From Deltaproteobacteria bacterium (GTDB taxonomy: Bacteria > Desulfobacterota > Binatia > Binatales > Binataceae): a stretch of 26,050 bases of DNA. The stretch lies in NCBI GenBank assembly GCA_027403435.1, contig DAHZDR010000164.1, positions 1 through 26,050 of the forward strand. Direction: 5' to 3'. The position numbers and the translations under genes are program-made. This document shows positions 15,025 through 22,449 of the stretch, one piece after another (position 1 is the stretch's first letter; each line of letters opens with the position of its first letter). The notes under the pieces are model-generated. The model worked only from the letters and a program-made list of their open reading frames with translations, was not told the origin of the DNA and did no database searches.

Positions 15025-15804
15025 TCAGGCCGCGGGCGGACGATAGATGCGCCGCGCGATCGCGCTGACCAGCGCGCGCGGGAAGAAGCGATTGGATTGC
15101 GCGGCGATAAAATTGACCACCCCGGCAATATGCACCGAACGGCCGCTCTCCGCCGCCGCGATTCCCTGGGCGACCACAGTTTCCGCGTCGAGATAGACGA
15201 ACGCGGGCATCCGGTCGCTGAGTTGGCCGGCGATCGCCTGAAATTCGGTGCGCACCGGTCCGGGACATAGCGCGGAAACTTTTACGCCCGACCCGGCGAG
15301 TTCGCCCGCCAGCGCTTCCGTGAAGTTCAGCACGAAGGCCTTGGTCGCGGCGTAAGTCGCCATGTACGGCACCGCCTGAAAGGCGGCGACCGAAGCGACA
15401 TTGATAATCGTGCCGGCGCGCCGCTCGACCATCGCGGGCAGGAACAGGCGCGCCATCGCGACCAGCGCCGCGACGTTGAGGTCGATTTCCTCGAGTTCCC
15501 GTTCGAGCGGCAACTTTTCAAAGCTTCCGTGCGTGCCGAAGCCGGCGTTGTTGACGAGATAATCGATATGCAGCCGGGCCGCTTGCGTGCGCGTGAAGAT
15601 TTCGTGCGCGGCGGCGCGGCGGGCAAGGTCGAGCGGAATCGTTTCGGTCGCTTCCGCGCCGAGCTTGCCCGCAGTTTCGGCGACCGCATTCAGCCGGTCG
15701 CCGCGCCGCGCCGTCAGCACCAGCCGGTAACGCCGGCGCGCGAGAGCGTAGGCGAACTGCTCGCCCAAGCCGCTGGAGGCTCCGGTAATCAGCGCGGTCG
15801 GCAT
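15025..15804 (-). CDS. SDR family oxidoreductase (DltE/YqjQ-like)
   Basis: A 259-residue classical short-chain dehydrogenase with TGASSGLG at residues 7-14, NNAG at 85-88, catalytic Ser138 (NVASVAAFQAVP) and YAATK (Tyr151/Lys155). Arg33/Arg34 after the second strand (LTARR) predict NADP(H) preference. The FVLNFTEALAGELAGSGVKVSALCPGPVRTEF segment is typical of the broad SDR group annotated as DltE- or YqjQ-like, for which substrates are mostly unknown. The C-terminus carries a basic, hydrophobic stretch (FIAAQSNRFFPRALVSAIARRIYR), sometimes a peripheral membrane helix. The start ATG 15804 gives the usual MPTALITGASSG opening. It lies 81 bases downstream of the UDP-sugar decarboxylase gene and may be the last gene of that block. 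Confidence 0.88.
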   Translation of the reverse strand: MPTALITGASSGLGEQFAYALARRRYRLVLTARRGDRLNAVAETAGKLGAEATETIPLDLARRAAAHEIFTRTQAARLHIDYLVNNAGFGTHGSFEKLPLERELEEIDLNVAALVAMARLFLPAMVERRAGTIINVASVAAFQAVPYMATYAATKAFVLNFTEALAGELAGSGVKVSALCPGPVRTEFQAIAGQLSDRMPAFVYLDAETVVAQGIAAAESGRSVHIAGVVNFIAAQSNRFFPRALVSAIARRIYRPPAA

Positions 15805-15885
15805 GCTGTCGCCTCTTTGCCCGGCATTCGACAATCGTTCGCGCCGCAACCGGCGTGAATCGCGATGCGCGCCGCCGTGACGGAT

Positions 15886-16830
15886 TCAGTCCGCGGCGAA
15901 GCCGAGTTCGCGCCGGAAATGTTCCATCGTGGCCTTGAGGCCATCGCGCAAGCTGGTCTTTGGCTCCCATCCGAGGACCCGCCGGGCGAGCGTGATATCC
16001 GGACGGCGGCGAATCGGATCGTCGGGACGCGCGGGATGAAACTCAAGGCCGGTGGAATTGCCCGCGTATTCCAGCGTGAGCTTCGCCAAATCGAGAATCG
16101 TGAATTCGTCCGGATTGCCAATGTTGACCGGGCCGGTGAAGCCGGCCTCGGTGTTCATCATCCGCACGATCGCGTCGATAATGTCGGGGACGAAGGCGAA
16201 CGAGCGCGTCTGCTGGCCGTCGCCGTAAATCGGCAGCTTTTCGCCCTTGAGCGCCGCGACGCAGAAATTCGACACCACGCGCCCGTCGTTGATCGCCATC
16301 CGCGGCCCGTAGGTGTTGAAGATGCGCACGATCTTGATGTCAACCTTGTTCTGCCGGTGATAGTCCATCATCAGGCATTCGGCGACGCGCTTGCCTTCGT
16401 CGTAGCAGGAGCGCACGCCGATCGGATTGACGTGTCCCCAGTAGCTTTCGGTCTGCGGATGCTGCTCCGGGTCGCCATAGACCTCGCTGGTGGAAGTCAG
16501 CAGGATGCGGGCGTGGACGCGCTTGGCCAAGCCGAGCATGTTAATCGCGCCCATCACGCTGGTCTTGATCGTTTTGACCGGATTGTACTGGTAATGCACC
16601 GGCGACGCGGGGCAGGCCAGATGATAGATCCGATCAACTTCGAGCAGGATCGGCTCGACGATGTCGTGGCGGATAATTTCGAAATTCGGCTTGCCGATCA
16701 GATGGCGGATATTCGCGCGTTTGCCGCTGAAGAAATTATCGAGGCAAACGACCTCGTCGCCGTCAGTGAGCAGACGCTCGCATAGATGGGAGCCGAGAAA
16801 TCCCGCGCCGCCGGTCACCAGTGTTCGCAA
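15886..16830 (-). CDS. UDP-glucuronate decarboxylase-like NAD-dependent epimerase/dehydratase (UXS family)
   Basis: A 314-residue extended short-chain dehydrogenase. UXS enzymes oxidise and decarboxylate UDP-glucuronate through UDP-4-keto-pentose to UDP-xylose. The NAD site is TGGAGFLG at residues 6-13 with Asp31 (CLDNFFSG). Tyr143/Lys147 lie in SCYDEGKR, and the active-site strand is LTSTSEVYGDP. HDIVEPILLEVDRIYHLACPASPVHYQYNPVKTIKT and RSFAFVPDIIDAI are strongly UXS-like. I choose TTG 16830 as start: AGGAAG lies six bases upstream and MRTLVTGGAG matches family N-termini. A TTG at 16851 would place this ribosome-binding site inside the gene. It follows the aminotransferase by 87 bases. Other UDP-sugar epimerases are possible but less likely. 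Confidence 0.88.
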   Translation of the reverse strand: MRTLVTGGAGFLGSHLCERLLTDGDEVVCLDNFFSGKRANIRHLIGKPNFEIIRHDIVEPILLEVDRIYHLACPASPVHYQYNPVKTIKTSVMGAINMLGLAKRVHARILLTSTSEVYGDPEQHPQTESYWGHVNPIGVRSCYDEGKRVAECLMMDYHRQNKVDIKIVRIFNTYGPRMAINDGRVVSNFCVAALKGEKLPIYGDGQQTRSFAFVPDIIDAIVRMMNTEAGFTGPVNIGNPDEFTILDLAKLTLEYAGNSTGLEFHPARPDDPIRRRPDITLARRVLGWEPKTSLRDGLKATMEHFRRELGFAAD

Positions 16831-16885
16831 ATCATTCTTCCTTTGGCGCAAGCATAGGCGATTGCGCCGCCGCGCGGAAGGCGGC

Positions 16886-16917
16886 GATGTCCAGGCGGCC
16901 GCGGACGGCGGGACATC
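16886..16917 (-). terminator. Stem-loop immediately after the aminotransferase stop
   Basis: GATGTCC (16886-16892) and GGACATC (16911-16917) pair in a perfect 7-bp stem, with an inner 4-bp GCCG/CGGC stem. It begins at the base next to the TAG stop (16918-16920) of the minus-strand aminotransferase. No T-tract follows. It may be a processing or stability element within the operon rather than an end point. Confidence 0.33.
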
Positions 16918-18099
16918 CTAGCGGCGATTCCCGCTGGCGGCCGCGCGCACCGTTTCGATTACATAGGCGACGTCTTCGTCGCTCATCGCGGGGAAAATCG
17001 GCAGCGACAGGCAGCGGCTGTACACGTCCTCCGCGACCGGAAACTGGCCCGCGCGATAGCCATAACGCCGCTGGTAGAAGTGCATCGTATGGAGCGGGAT
17101 GCAATGCACCGACGTGCCGACGCCGCGTTCGCGCAGAATCTCGATAAAGCGGTTGCGATCGATCTTCAACGCTTCCGTGCGCAGGCGCAGCACGTAGAGA
17201 TGCCAGGCGTGCTCGACGCCGGCCTCGGTCACGGGAATTTGCAGCGCCGGATCATCGCCGAACGCCGCGTTATAAGCCCGCGCGATCGCCTGCCGCCGCC
17301 GCGTCAGTTCGTCGGCGCGGCGCAATTGCGCAAGCCCGATCGCGGAATGGATGTCCGAAAGATTGTACTTGAAGCCGGTGTCGTGGATTTCGTAAAACCA
17401 CGAGCCGCTGGAGTCGTAGCGCTTCCACGCGTCGCGATCCATGCCGTGCAGGCTGGCCACCGCGATTTTCGCCGCGAGCGCGTCGTCCTCGGTCGTGATC
17501 ATTCCGCCTTCGGCGCTGGTGATATTTTTGGTCGCGTAAAAGCTGAAACAACTCAGATCGCCGATCGTTCCGATCCGCGTCATGCCGCGCCCTGCGAGCG
17601 TTCGCGCCGAGCCGACCGCGTGGGCCGCGTCTTCGATCACGCGCAGGTGATGGCGGCGCGCCAGCGCCAGGATGCGATCCATGTCGCACGCCTGACCGGC
17701 GAAATGCACCGGCATGATCGCGCGCACGTCGCGCGCCGCTTCGCCCGCCAGCGCCTGTTCGATCTTGGCCGGGTCGATATTGAACGTGTCCGGTTCGATA
17801 TCGACGAAGATCGGCCGCGCGCCGAGATAGCCCATCACTTCCGCGGTCGCGGTGAAGGTAAACGGCGTCGTGATGATCGCGTCGCCCGGACCGATGCCGA
17901 TCGCGAACAGCGCCAGATGGAGCGCGCCGGTGCAATGCGCCACCGCGAGCGCGTTGCGCGCGCCGACGTACTCCGCGAATTCACGCTCGAAGCGCTTGGT
18001 GCGCGGGCCGGTCGTGATCCATCCCGAGCGCAGCGCTTCGATAACTTCGCGCTCTTCGTCCGGGCCGATTGCGGGCCGATGAAAGGGAACTTGACGCAT
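16918..18099 (-). CDS. DegT/DnrJ/EryC1/StrS aminotransferase (ArnB-like sugar aminotransferase)
   Basis: A 393-residue PLP-dependent enzyme that aminates 4-keto or 3-keto nucleotide sugars. It has the family opening PFHRPAIGPDEEREVIEAL with SGWITTGP, then PVHFAGQACDMD, the PLP-ring-binding Asp157 in VIEDAAHAVGS, and the PLP-Schiff-base Lys191 in FSFYATKNITSAEGGM. GFKYNLSDIHSAIGLAQL and HLYVLRL complete the fold, and the length is standard. The motifs look closest, from memory, to ArnB, which makes UDP-4-amino-4-deoxy-L-arabinose from UDP-4-keto-pentose. This fits the neighbouring UXS-like gene that generates that intermediate. PglE- or WbpE-like roles cannot be excluded. The ATG at 18099 is the only sensible start. 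It follows the transpeptidase gene by 119 bases that contain a 26-bp palindrome. Confidence 0.9.
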   Translation of the reverse strand: MRQVPFHRPAIGPDEEREVIEALRSGWITTGPRTKRFEREFAEYVGARNALAVAHCTGALHLALFAIGIGPGDAIITTPFTFTATAEVMGYLGARPIFVDIEPDTFNIDPAKIEQALAGEAARDVRAIMPVHFAGQACDMDRILALARRHHLRVIEDAAHAVGSARTLAGRGMTRIGTIGDLSCFSFYATKNITSAEGGMITTEDDALAAKIAVASLHGMDRDAWKRYDSSGSWFYEIHDTGFKYNLSDIHSAIGLAQLRRADELTRRRQAIARAYNAAFGDDPALQIPVTEAGVEHAWHLYVLRLRTEALKIDRNRFIEILRERGVGTSVHCIPLHTMHFYQRRYGYRAGQFPVAEDVYSRCLSLPIFPAMSDEDVAYVIETVRAAASGNRR

Positions 18100-18163
18100 A
18101 AGCTGAATCGTCGCGAATTACCGGCCGGCGGCCGCGGCGGCTTCCGGAGCGCGGAACGCGACA

Positions 18164-18189
18164 CGGATTCGCGCCGCGGCGCGAATCCG
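18164..18189. repeat. Perfect 26-bp palindrome between two envelope genes
   Basis: The 13 bases CGGATTCGCGCCG (18164-18176) are followed directly by their reverse complement (18177-18189), with no spacer. It lies 30 bases past the L,D-transpeptidase stop and 65 bases before the aminotransferase ATG. A smaller TTCCG/CGGAA hairpin sits at 18142-18156. Dimeric-protein binding or a hairpin at the transcript boundary are both possible; no T-tract follows on the minus strand. Confidence 0.7.
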
Positions 18190-18218
18190 CGGGCGGCGCA
18201 TGCTGGCGATGGCGCCGT

Positions 18219-19340
18219 TCACGGCGCGCTCACATGCGTCCAATTGTCGGGCGCGGGCGCGGGCGCGGCGGCGGCGCGGGCCGATTCGCTCCCGGCGGCC
18301 GTCACCGCGGGCGCGGCGATCGGCATCGCGGACGGCTCGGCGCTCAACCCCACATAGGTCGGCACGCCGGACTTCTCTTCCACCGCTTTTTCGAGCTTAT
18401 CCATGTCGATATCTCCGGTGAGGCCGCGCCGCTTGGCCTCGCCGCGCGCGTAGTTCCACAAGCCGGGATATTTGCCGTACAAATCCTCGTGAACTTCGAC
18501 GTAGAGCGCGCCGCCGCGCCATCCGAACTTGATCGGCTGATAGACGAATATGCCCGGCGTGCCGACCGGCACCTTATGAAACAACCGTTTGATATCTTCC
18601 GGATACAGCCGAACGCATCCGTGGCTCACCGTCATCCCGACGCCCCACGGCACGTTGGTGCCATGCAGGCCGTACTCCGGGATGCTGAGGTCGAGCTTGT
18701 AGTGGCCGAGGGGATTGTCCGGTCCGCCGCCGGGAATGACGTGCTCGGCCTCGCCGTCGCGCTCCAGATGCTCTTCGTAGATATCTTGCGGCAGGACCCA
18801 GGCCGGGTCTTTGACCTTGGCCGTGACGGTCCATTTGCCGATCGGGGTTCTCCAATCGAAACGGCCCAGACCGACCGGAAAAGTATAGACCACGCGGCCG
18901 CTCCGATAGGCCGCCGGCCTCAACCTGGTTTTCCCGTGATAGCGGCGGTACACCGACGAAGGATAATAGTAATAAAGCCGCATCTCGGGGATATTCATCA
19001 CGAGTCCGTTGTACGCGGCGTCCGGCAGAATATGCTCGGTCGGCAGCACAATCACGGCGCCCGGCGGCGGCAGCCACCAGTCCATATGATGATTGGCGTC
19101 GGAAATTTCCTTGGCGCTAAGTCCGAACCAGCGGCCGACGTCGAGCAGGGTGTCGCCGCGCTGGATTTTGTAGGTCGTGAGCGTGCCGATAATGTCGTCA
19201 CGGCCTTCGGGCAGCGGATAGGCGTATAGCGGACGGCTGGCGAAGTCGGCGTCGCGCCAGGTGTGGGCCAGGACCGGAACCGCGCAGGCCGTCACCGCCA
19301 CGATTAACGCCGCCAGCCAGACAAACGATTTTTTGGTCAT
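18219..19340 (-). CDS. L,D-transpeptidase with LysM domain (YkuD family), exported
   Basis: A 373-residue periplasmic enzyme that links peptidoglycan stems (3-3 cross-links) or attaches proteins to them. The N-terminal 26 residues form a signal peptide (MTKKSFVWLAALIVAVTACAVPVLA). A LysM-type domain follows at about 55-100 (TYKIQRGDTLLDVGRWFGLSAKEISDAN ... GAVIVLPTE). The YkuD domain runs to about residue 273 with FPVGLGRFDWRTPIGKWTV, His226 in LHGTN and catalytic Cys242 in VSHGCVRL. A C-terminal extension (about 275-373) ends in an Ala/Pro-rich tail. The start at ATG 19340 gives a standard signal peptide; a GTG at 19349 would add only three residues. It is encoded between the helicase gene and nucleotide-sugar genes, fitting an envelope role. 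Confidence 0.92.
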   Translation of the reverse strand: MTKKSFVWLAALIVAVTACAVPVLAHTWRDADFASRPLYAYPLPEGRDDIIGTLTTYKIQRGDTLLDVGRWFGLSAKEISDANHHMDWWLPPPGAVIVLPTEHILPDAAYNGLVMNIPEMRLYYYYPSSVYRRYHGKTRLRPAAYRSGRVVYTFPVGLGRFDWRTPIGKWTVTAKVKDPAWVLPQDIYEEHLERDGEAEHVIPGGGPDNPLGHYKLDLSIPEYGLHGTNVPWGVGMTVSHGCVRLYPEDIKRLFHKVPVGTPGIFVYQPIKFGWRGGALYVEVHEDLYGKYPGLWNYARGEAKRRGLTGDIDMDKLEKAVEEKSGVPTYVGLSAEPSAMPIAAPAVTAAGSESARAAAAPAPAPDNWTHVSAP

Positions 19341-19359
19341 GGCTTTCACGCTGGAACTT

Positions 19360-19429
19360 GTCTCGCGCGCGGCGGCGCGCGAGACCTGCGGCGCCGCCGC
19401 CGCTAAGGAAATTCTATAGGGAAATTCTA
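19360..19429 (-). promoter_or_regulatory. Hairpin and tandem repeat in the leader of the L,D-transpeptidase gene
   Basis: GTCTCGCGCGC (19360-19370) and GCGCGCGAGAC (19375-19385) form a perfect 11-bp stem with loop GGCG, ending 19 bases before the chosen start codon. Upstream of it lies the direct repeat GGAAATTCTA at 19407-19416 and 19420-19429 (13-base period). The repeat is AT-rich in an otherwise GC-rich gap and could be an operator or promoter part. The hairpin could instead end the helicase transcript; no T-tract follows. Confidence 0.4.
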
Positions 19430-19441
19430 AGGGATGCGGCG

Positions 19442-21637
19442 TTAGTCGGCAACGGGCCGCAAATTGGCGAACTTGACCACCAGCAGCTTGAGTCCGGCGC
19501 GGTCGAAATTGACCCAGACCTTGGCGGTTTCGCCACGCCCCTCGCGCCGGCGAATCACGCCCCGGCCGAAAGTCAGATGCTGCACGCGCGCGCCGACCGC
19601 CATATGCGCTTCGCCGCCGGCGCCGTCGTCTTCCGCGATCTGGCTGTCGGCGTAATCGACGTAGGGCTCGCGCGAAGGCGTTTGTAAGACCGGCCGCGGC
19701 GCCCTTTCGGGGACGATCCGCCGCAACAATCCGGGGTCGATTTCAGCCAGAAAGCGCGAGGGCCGCGCCTCCTGCCGATTCCCGTACAGCTCCCGCGAGA
19801 GCGTATTGCTGAGATAGAGCAGGCGGCGCGCCCGCGTCATCCCGACGTAGCAGAGCCGCCGTTCCTCCTCGATTTCGCGCTCGTTGTCCCGCGCGCGCAT
19901 GTGCGGGAACAAACCCTCTTCCATGCCGGCGATAAACGCCACCGGATACTCAAGGCCTTTTGACGTATGCAGCGTCATCAGGGCGACGCGGCCGCCGGCG
20001 GCCTGGATCTGATCGCTGTCGTTGACCAGCGCGATCCGCTCGAGGAACTCGCCGAGCCCGCCCGGTCCGTGTTCGGCGTCGAAGGCGCTGGCCGCGGCGA
20101 GCAGCTCCGCGACGTTTTGCCGGCGCGCGGCGCCGTCGATCATCGCGTCGAGATGGGCGGCGAAGCCGCTGCGCTCGATTACCTGGTCGAGCAACGCGCG
20201 GACGCCGGTTGCGGGCGCGCGCGCGATCAACTCCCGCATCCAGGAGTAAAGTTCGCCGGCGGCCTTGGCGATCCGCAGGGCGACGTTCGATTCGCTTTCG
20301 AGGCGGCCCAGCGCCTCGCAAGCCGAAATCGCGTCGCGCGCGGCGATCGCCGCGATCGTCTCGATCGTTTTCGCGCCGATTCCGCGCGTTGGCGCGCCCA
20401 CCATCCGTTCCAGGCCGACCGCGTCGGCGGGATTCAGAATTACCCGCAAATAGGCGAGTAAATCCTTGATTTCCCGATGATCGTAAAAGCGCAAGCCGCC
20501 GACGATATAGTACGGCACCCGCCGCCGCACCAGCGCCTCTTCGATTACGCGCGACTGCGCATTGACGCGGTAGAAGACCACAATCTCGGCGTGGCGCGCG
20601 GTTCCCGCCGCGGTCAGCCGCGCGATTTCGCGGGCGATGAAATCGGCTTCGTCGCGCTCGGTCAGGCCGGTGTGGTAAGTGACCGGATCGCCGCCGGCGT
20701 TTTCGGTCCACAGACGCTTGGCCTTGCGTTCGCGGTTGTTTTGAATCACCGCGTCGGCCGCGGCCAGAATCGTTTTGGTCGATCGGTAGTTCTGTTCGAG
20801 CTTGAAAATCCGCGCGTTCGGATAGTCGCGTTCGAAATCCAGGATGTTGCCGATATCCGCGCCGCGCCATCGATAGATCGATTGGTCTTCGTCGCCGACC
20901 ACGCAGAGATTGCCGGTCGCCGCCGCGAGCAGGCGCACCATCAGGTACTGCACCCGGTTGGTGTCCTGATATTCGTCCACCAGCAGATGCGCCGCGCGTT
21001 CCTGCCATCGCTGGAGCGCGGCGGGATGGTCGCGCAGGAGCTGGTAGGCGCGCAGCAGCAGTCCGCCGAAGTCGATCGCGTTCATCGCGGCCAGCCGCGC
21101 TTCGTAAAGCGCGTAAATCTGGGCGACCACGCGATCGCGTCCGTCGGCGGCGTTCGCGGCGAGATCGGCGGGCGTCAGCGCCTCGTTCTTCGCCTGATCG
21201 ATCCGGGCGCGCATCAGTTCCGGCGGCGGCGAATCGGCGAGCTGCGCCTCTTCCAGCACGCGCCGGATCGCCGTCATCGTGTCGCCGTCGTCCAGAATCG
21301 TGAAATTGCGATCGTGGCCCGCGCCCAGCAGCGCCGCTTCCATCCGCAGGATTCGCGCGCAGGCCGAGTGGAACGTGCTGACGGCGGGCATCCGCTGGTC
21401 CGCGCCGGTCAGGCCGGCGACCCGCTCGCGCATTTCGCCGGCGGCCTTGTTGGTGAAGGTTACGGCCATGATCCGGCCGGGCGCGACGCCGCGTTCGGCG
21501 ATCATGTGCGCAATTCGATAGGTCAGAACGCGCGTCTTGCCGGAGCCGGCGCCGGCCAATATCAATATCGGACCGTCCGGAGCGAGCACCGCCTCGCGCT
21601 GGACGGAATTCAGATCGTCGAGCTTCAAAGATGACAT
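19442..21637 (-). CDS. UvrD/PcrA-type 3'-5' DNA helicase
   Basis: A 731-residue superfamily 1A helicase acting in repair, replication restart and removal of stalled RNA polymerase. All helicase motifs are visible: Q-motif LNSVQREAV, Walker A AGAGSGKTR with Lys34, Walker B VDEYQDTNR, motif III GDEDQSIYRWRGAD, motif IV LEQNYRSTKTIL, motif V MTLHTSKGLEYPVAFIAGMEEGLFPH and motif VI RRLCYVGMTRARRLLYLS. The last 50 residues form a PcrA/UvrD Tudor-like domain (VGARVQHLTFGRGVIRRREG ... LKLLVVKFANLRPV) known to bind RNA polymerase. I start at ATG 21637 (MSSLKLDDLN), which gives the family length. An open frame continues upstream to 22411 but there it only mirrors rlmE on the opposite strand. It is divergent from rlmE. 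Confidence 0.95.
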   Translation of the reverse strand: MSSLKLDDLNSVQREAVLAPDGPILILAGAGSGKTRVLTYRIAHMIAERGVAPGRIMAVTFTNKAAGEMRERVAGLTGADQRMPAVSTFHSACARILRMEAALLGAGHDRNFTILDDGDTMTAIRRVLEEAQLADSPPPELMRARIDQAKNEALTPADLAANAADGRDRVVAQIYALYEARLAAMNAIDFGGLLLRAYQLLRDHPAALQRWQERAAHLLVDEYQDTNRVQYLMVRLLAAATGNLCVVGDEDQSIYRWRGADIGNILDFERDYPNARIFKLEQNYRSTKTILAAADAVIQNNRERKAKRLWTENAGGDPVTYHTGLTERDEADFIAREIARLTAAGTARHAEIVVFYRVNAQSRVIEEALVRRRVPYYIVGGLRFYDHREIKDLLAYLRVILNPADAVGLERMVGAPTRGIGAKTIETIAAIAARDAISACEALGRLESESNVALRIAKAAGELYSWMRELIARAPATGVRALLDQVIERSGFAAHLDAMIDGAARRQNVAELLAAASAFDAEHGPGGLGEFLERIALVNDSDQIQAAGGRVALMTLHTSKGLEYPVAFIAGMEEGLFPHMRARDNEREIEEERRLCYVGMTRARRLLYLSNTLSRELYGNRQEARPSRFLAEIDPGLLRRIVPERAPRPVLQTPSREPYVDYADSQIAEDDGAGGEAHMAVGARVQHLTFGRGVIRRREGRGETAKVWVNFDRAGLKLLVVKFANLRPVAD

Positions 21638-21694
21638 TACGGTAAGATTAAGCAGGTCAATGAAACGAACGGGACATGTGCAGAATACCGGCTT

Positions 21695-21766
21695 CGCGCG
21701 GCCGCGGAAAGTCCGCGGCGGAAATCGCGCCGAACGGCCGCGCGCCGGCGCCGCGGACTTTCCGCG
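21695..21766. repeat. 18-bp inverted repeat with a competing 10-bp repeat, uvrD-rlmE intergenic
   Basis: CGCGGAAAGTCCGCGGCG (21703-21720) is repeated in perfect inverted form at 21749-21766, 28 bases apart. Each arm is itself a near-palindrome with CCGCGG-type ends. A second perfect pair, CGCGCGGCCG (21695-21704) and CGGCCGCGCG (21735-21744), overlaps the first, so the two pairings are mutually exclusive at bases 21703-21704. The right arm ends just before GGGAG (21768-21772), the rlmE ribosome-binding site. Confidence 0.75.
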
Positions 21767-21781
21767 CGGGAGCCGACCCTG

Positions 21782-22384
21782 ATGGCGCGTTACCAGCCGC
21801 GGGACAAATATTATTGGCGCGCCCGCGACCGCGGCTTGCCGTCGCGCGCCGCCTTCAAGCTCGACGAGCTGCTGGCGCGCCATCGGCTGATTCGTCCCGG
21901 CGGGCGGGTGATCGATTTGGGCTGCGCCCCGGGCGGATGGCTCGCGGTGCTGGCCGCGGCGATTGGCGCCGGCGGCCGGGTGGTCGGAATCGATTTGGCG
22001 CCGTCGCGCGTCGCGGCCGCAAACGTGATTGCGCTGACCGGCGATCTCAACGATCCCGCCGTTCAGGCCCAGGCGATCGTCCGTCTCGGCGGGCCGGCCG
22101 ACCTCGTCACCTCGGACCTGTCGCCGAAATTGAGCGGCGTCGCCGACCGCGATCAGGCGCGTTCGGCGGAGTTGTTGAGGGCGGCGTTGGAGTTCGCCCG
22201 CGCCGCGCTGAAGCCGGACGGCGCGATGGTTGCGAAGGCGTTTATGGGCGGGGCGTTCGACGAAATTTCCGCCGCTTTTCGCGCGGCCTTCGCCCGCCTC
22301 GAACTTACTCGTCCGCGCGCCAGCCGTCCCGGCTCGGCGGAAATTTATCTGGTCGCGACCGGCCATCGCCCGCCGCCGTCTTGA
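21782..22384 (+). CDS. rlmE: 23S rRNA (uridine-2'-O)-methyltransferase
   Basis: A 200-residue SAM-dependent methyltransferase of the RrmJ/FtsJ family that methylates the A-loop uridine (U2552 in E. coli) of 23S rRNA during large-subunit assembly. It carries the basic RNA-binding N-terminus DKYYWRARDRGLPSRAAFKLDEL, the SAM site VIDLGCAPGGWLAVL with GIDLAP, and the catalytic tetrad Lys26, Asp112 (TSDLSPKLSG), Lys152 (MVAKAFMG) and Glu187 (SAEIYLVATG). The length is standard. GGGAG at 21768-21772 lies nine bases before the ATG and supports the start. A perfect inverted repeat sits immediately upstream in the leader and could affect its translation. A gene for a secreted DUF151-PDZ protein follows after 65 bases. 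Confidence 0.94.
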   Translation: MARYQPRDKYYWRARDRGLPSRAAFKLDELLARHRLIRPGGRVIDLGCAPGGWLAVLAAAIGAGGRVVGIDLAPSRVAAANVIALTGDLNDPAVQAQAIVRLGGPADLVTSDLSPKLSGVADRDQARSAELLRAALEFARAALKPDGAMVAKAFMGGAFDEISAAFRAAFARLELTRPRASRPGSAEIYLVATGHRPPPS

Positions 22385-22449
22385 CCGCCGGCGCGGTTCT
22401 CCGCTTGGCATCGCCCGTTTTGCGCGCGTAAGCTCGGTTGTAGTTATAG

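Noticed and set aside
13806..15128. A 440-codon minus-strand open frame over the acyl-CoA dehydrogenase gene
   Set aside because: It is the antisense of a complete, motif-rich enzyme gene and lacks protein-like composition.
17080..18357. A 425-codon plus-strand open frame over the aminotransferase gene
   Set aside because: It is Arg/His/Asp-rich and antisense to clear PLP-enzyme motifs; it is a shadow frame.
19353..19359. GGAACTT, identical to the -35 element of sigma-E promoters
   Set aside because: It is on the plus strand and would drive antisense transcription into the helicase gene, and no matching -10 is found.
21638..22411. N-terminal extension of the UvrD-like helicase by 258 residues
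   Set aside because: It is antisense to rlmE and basic/low-complexity; helicase homology begins at 21637.
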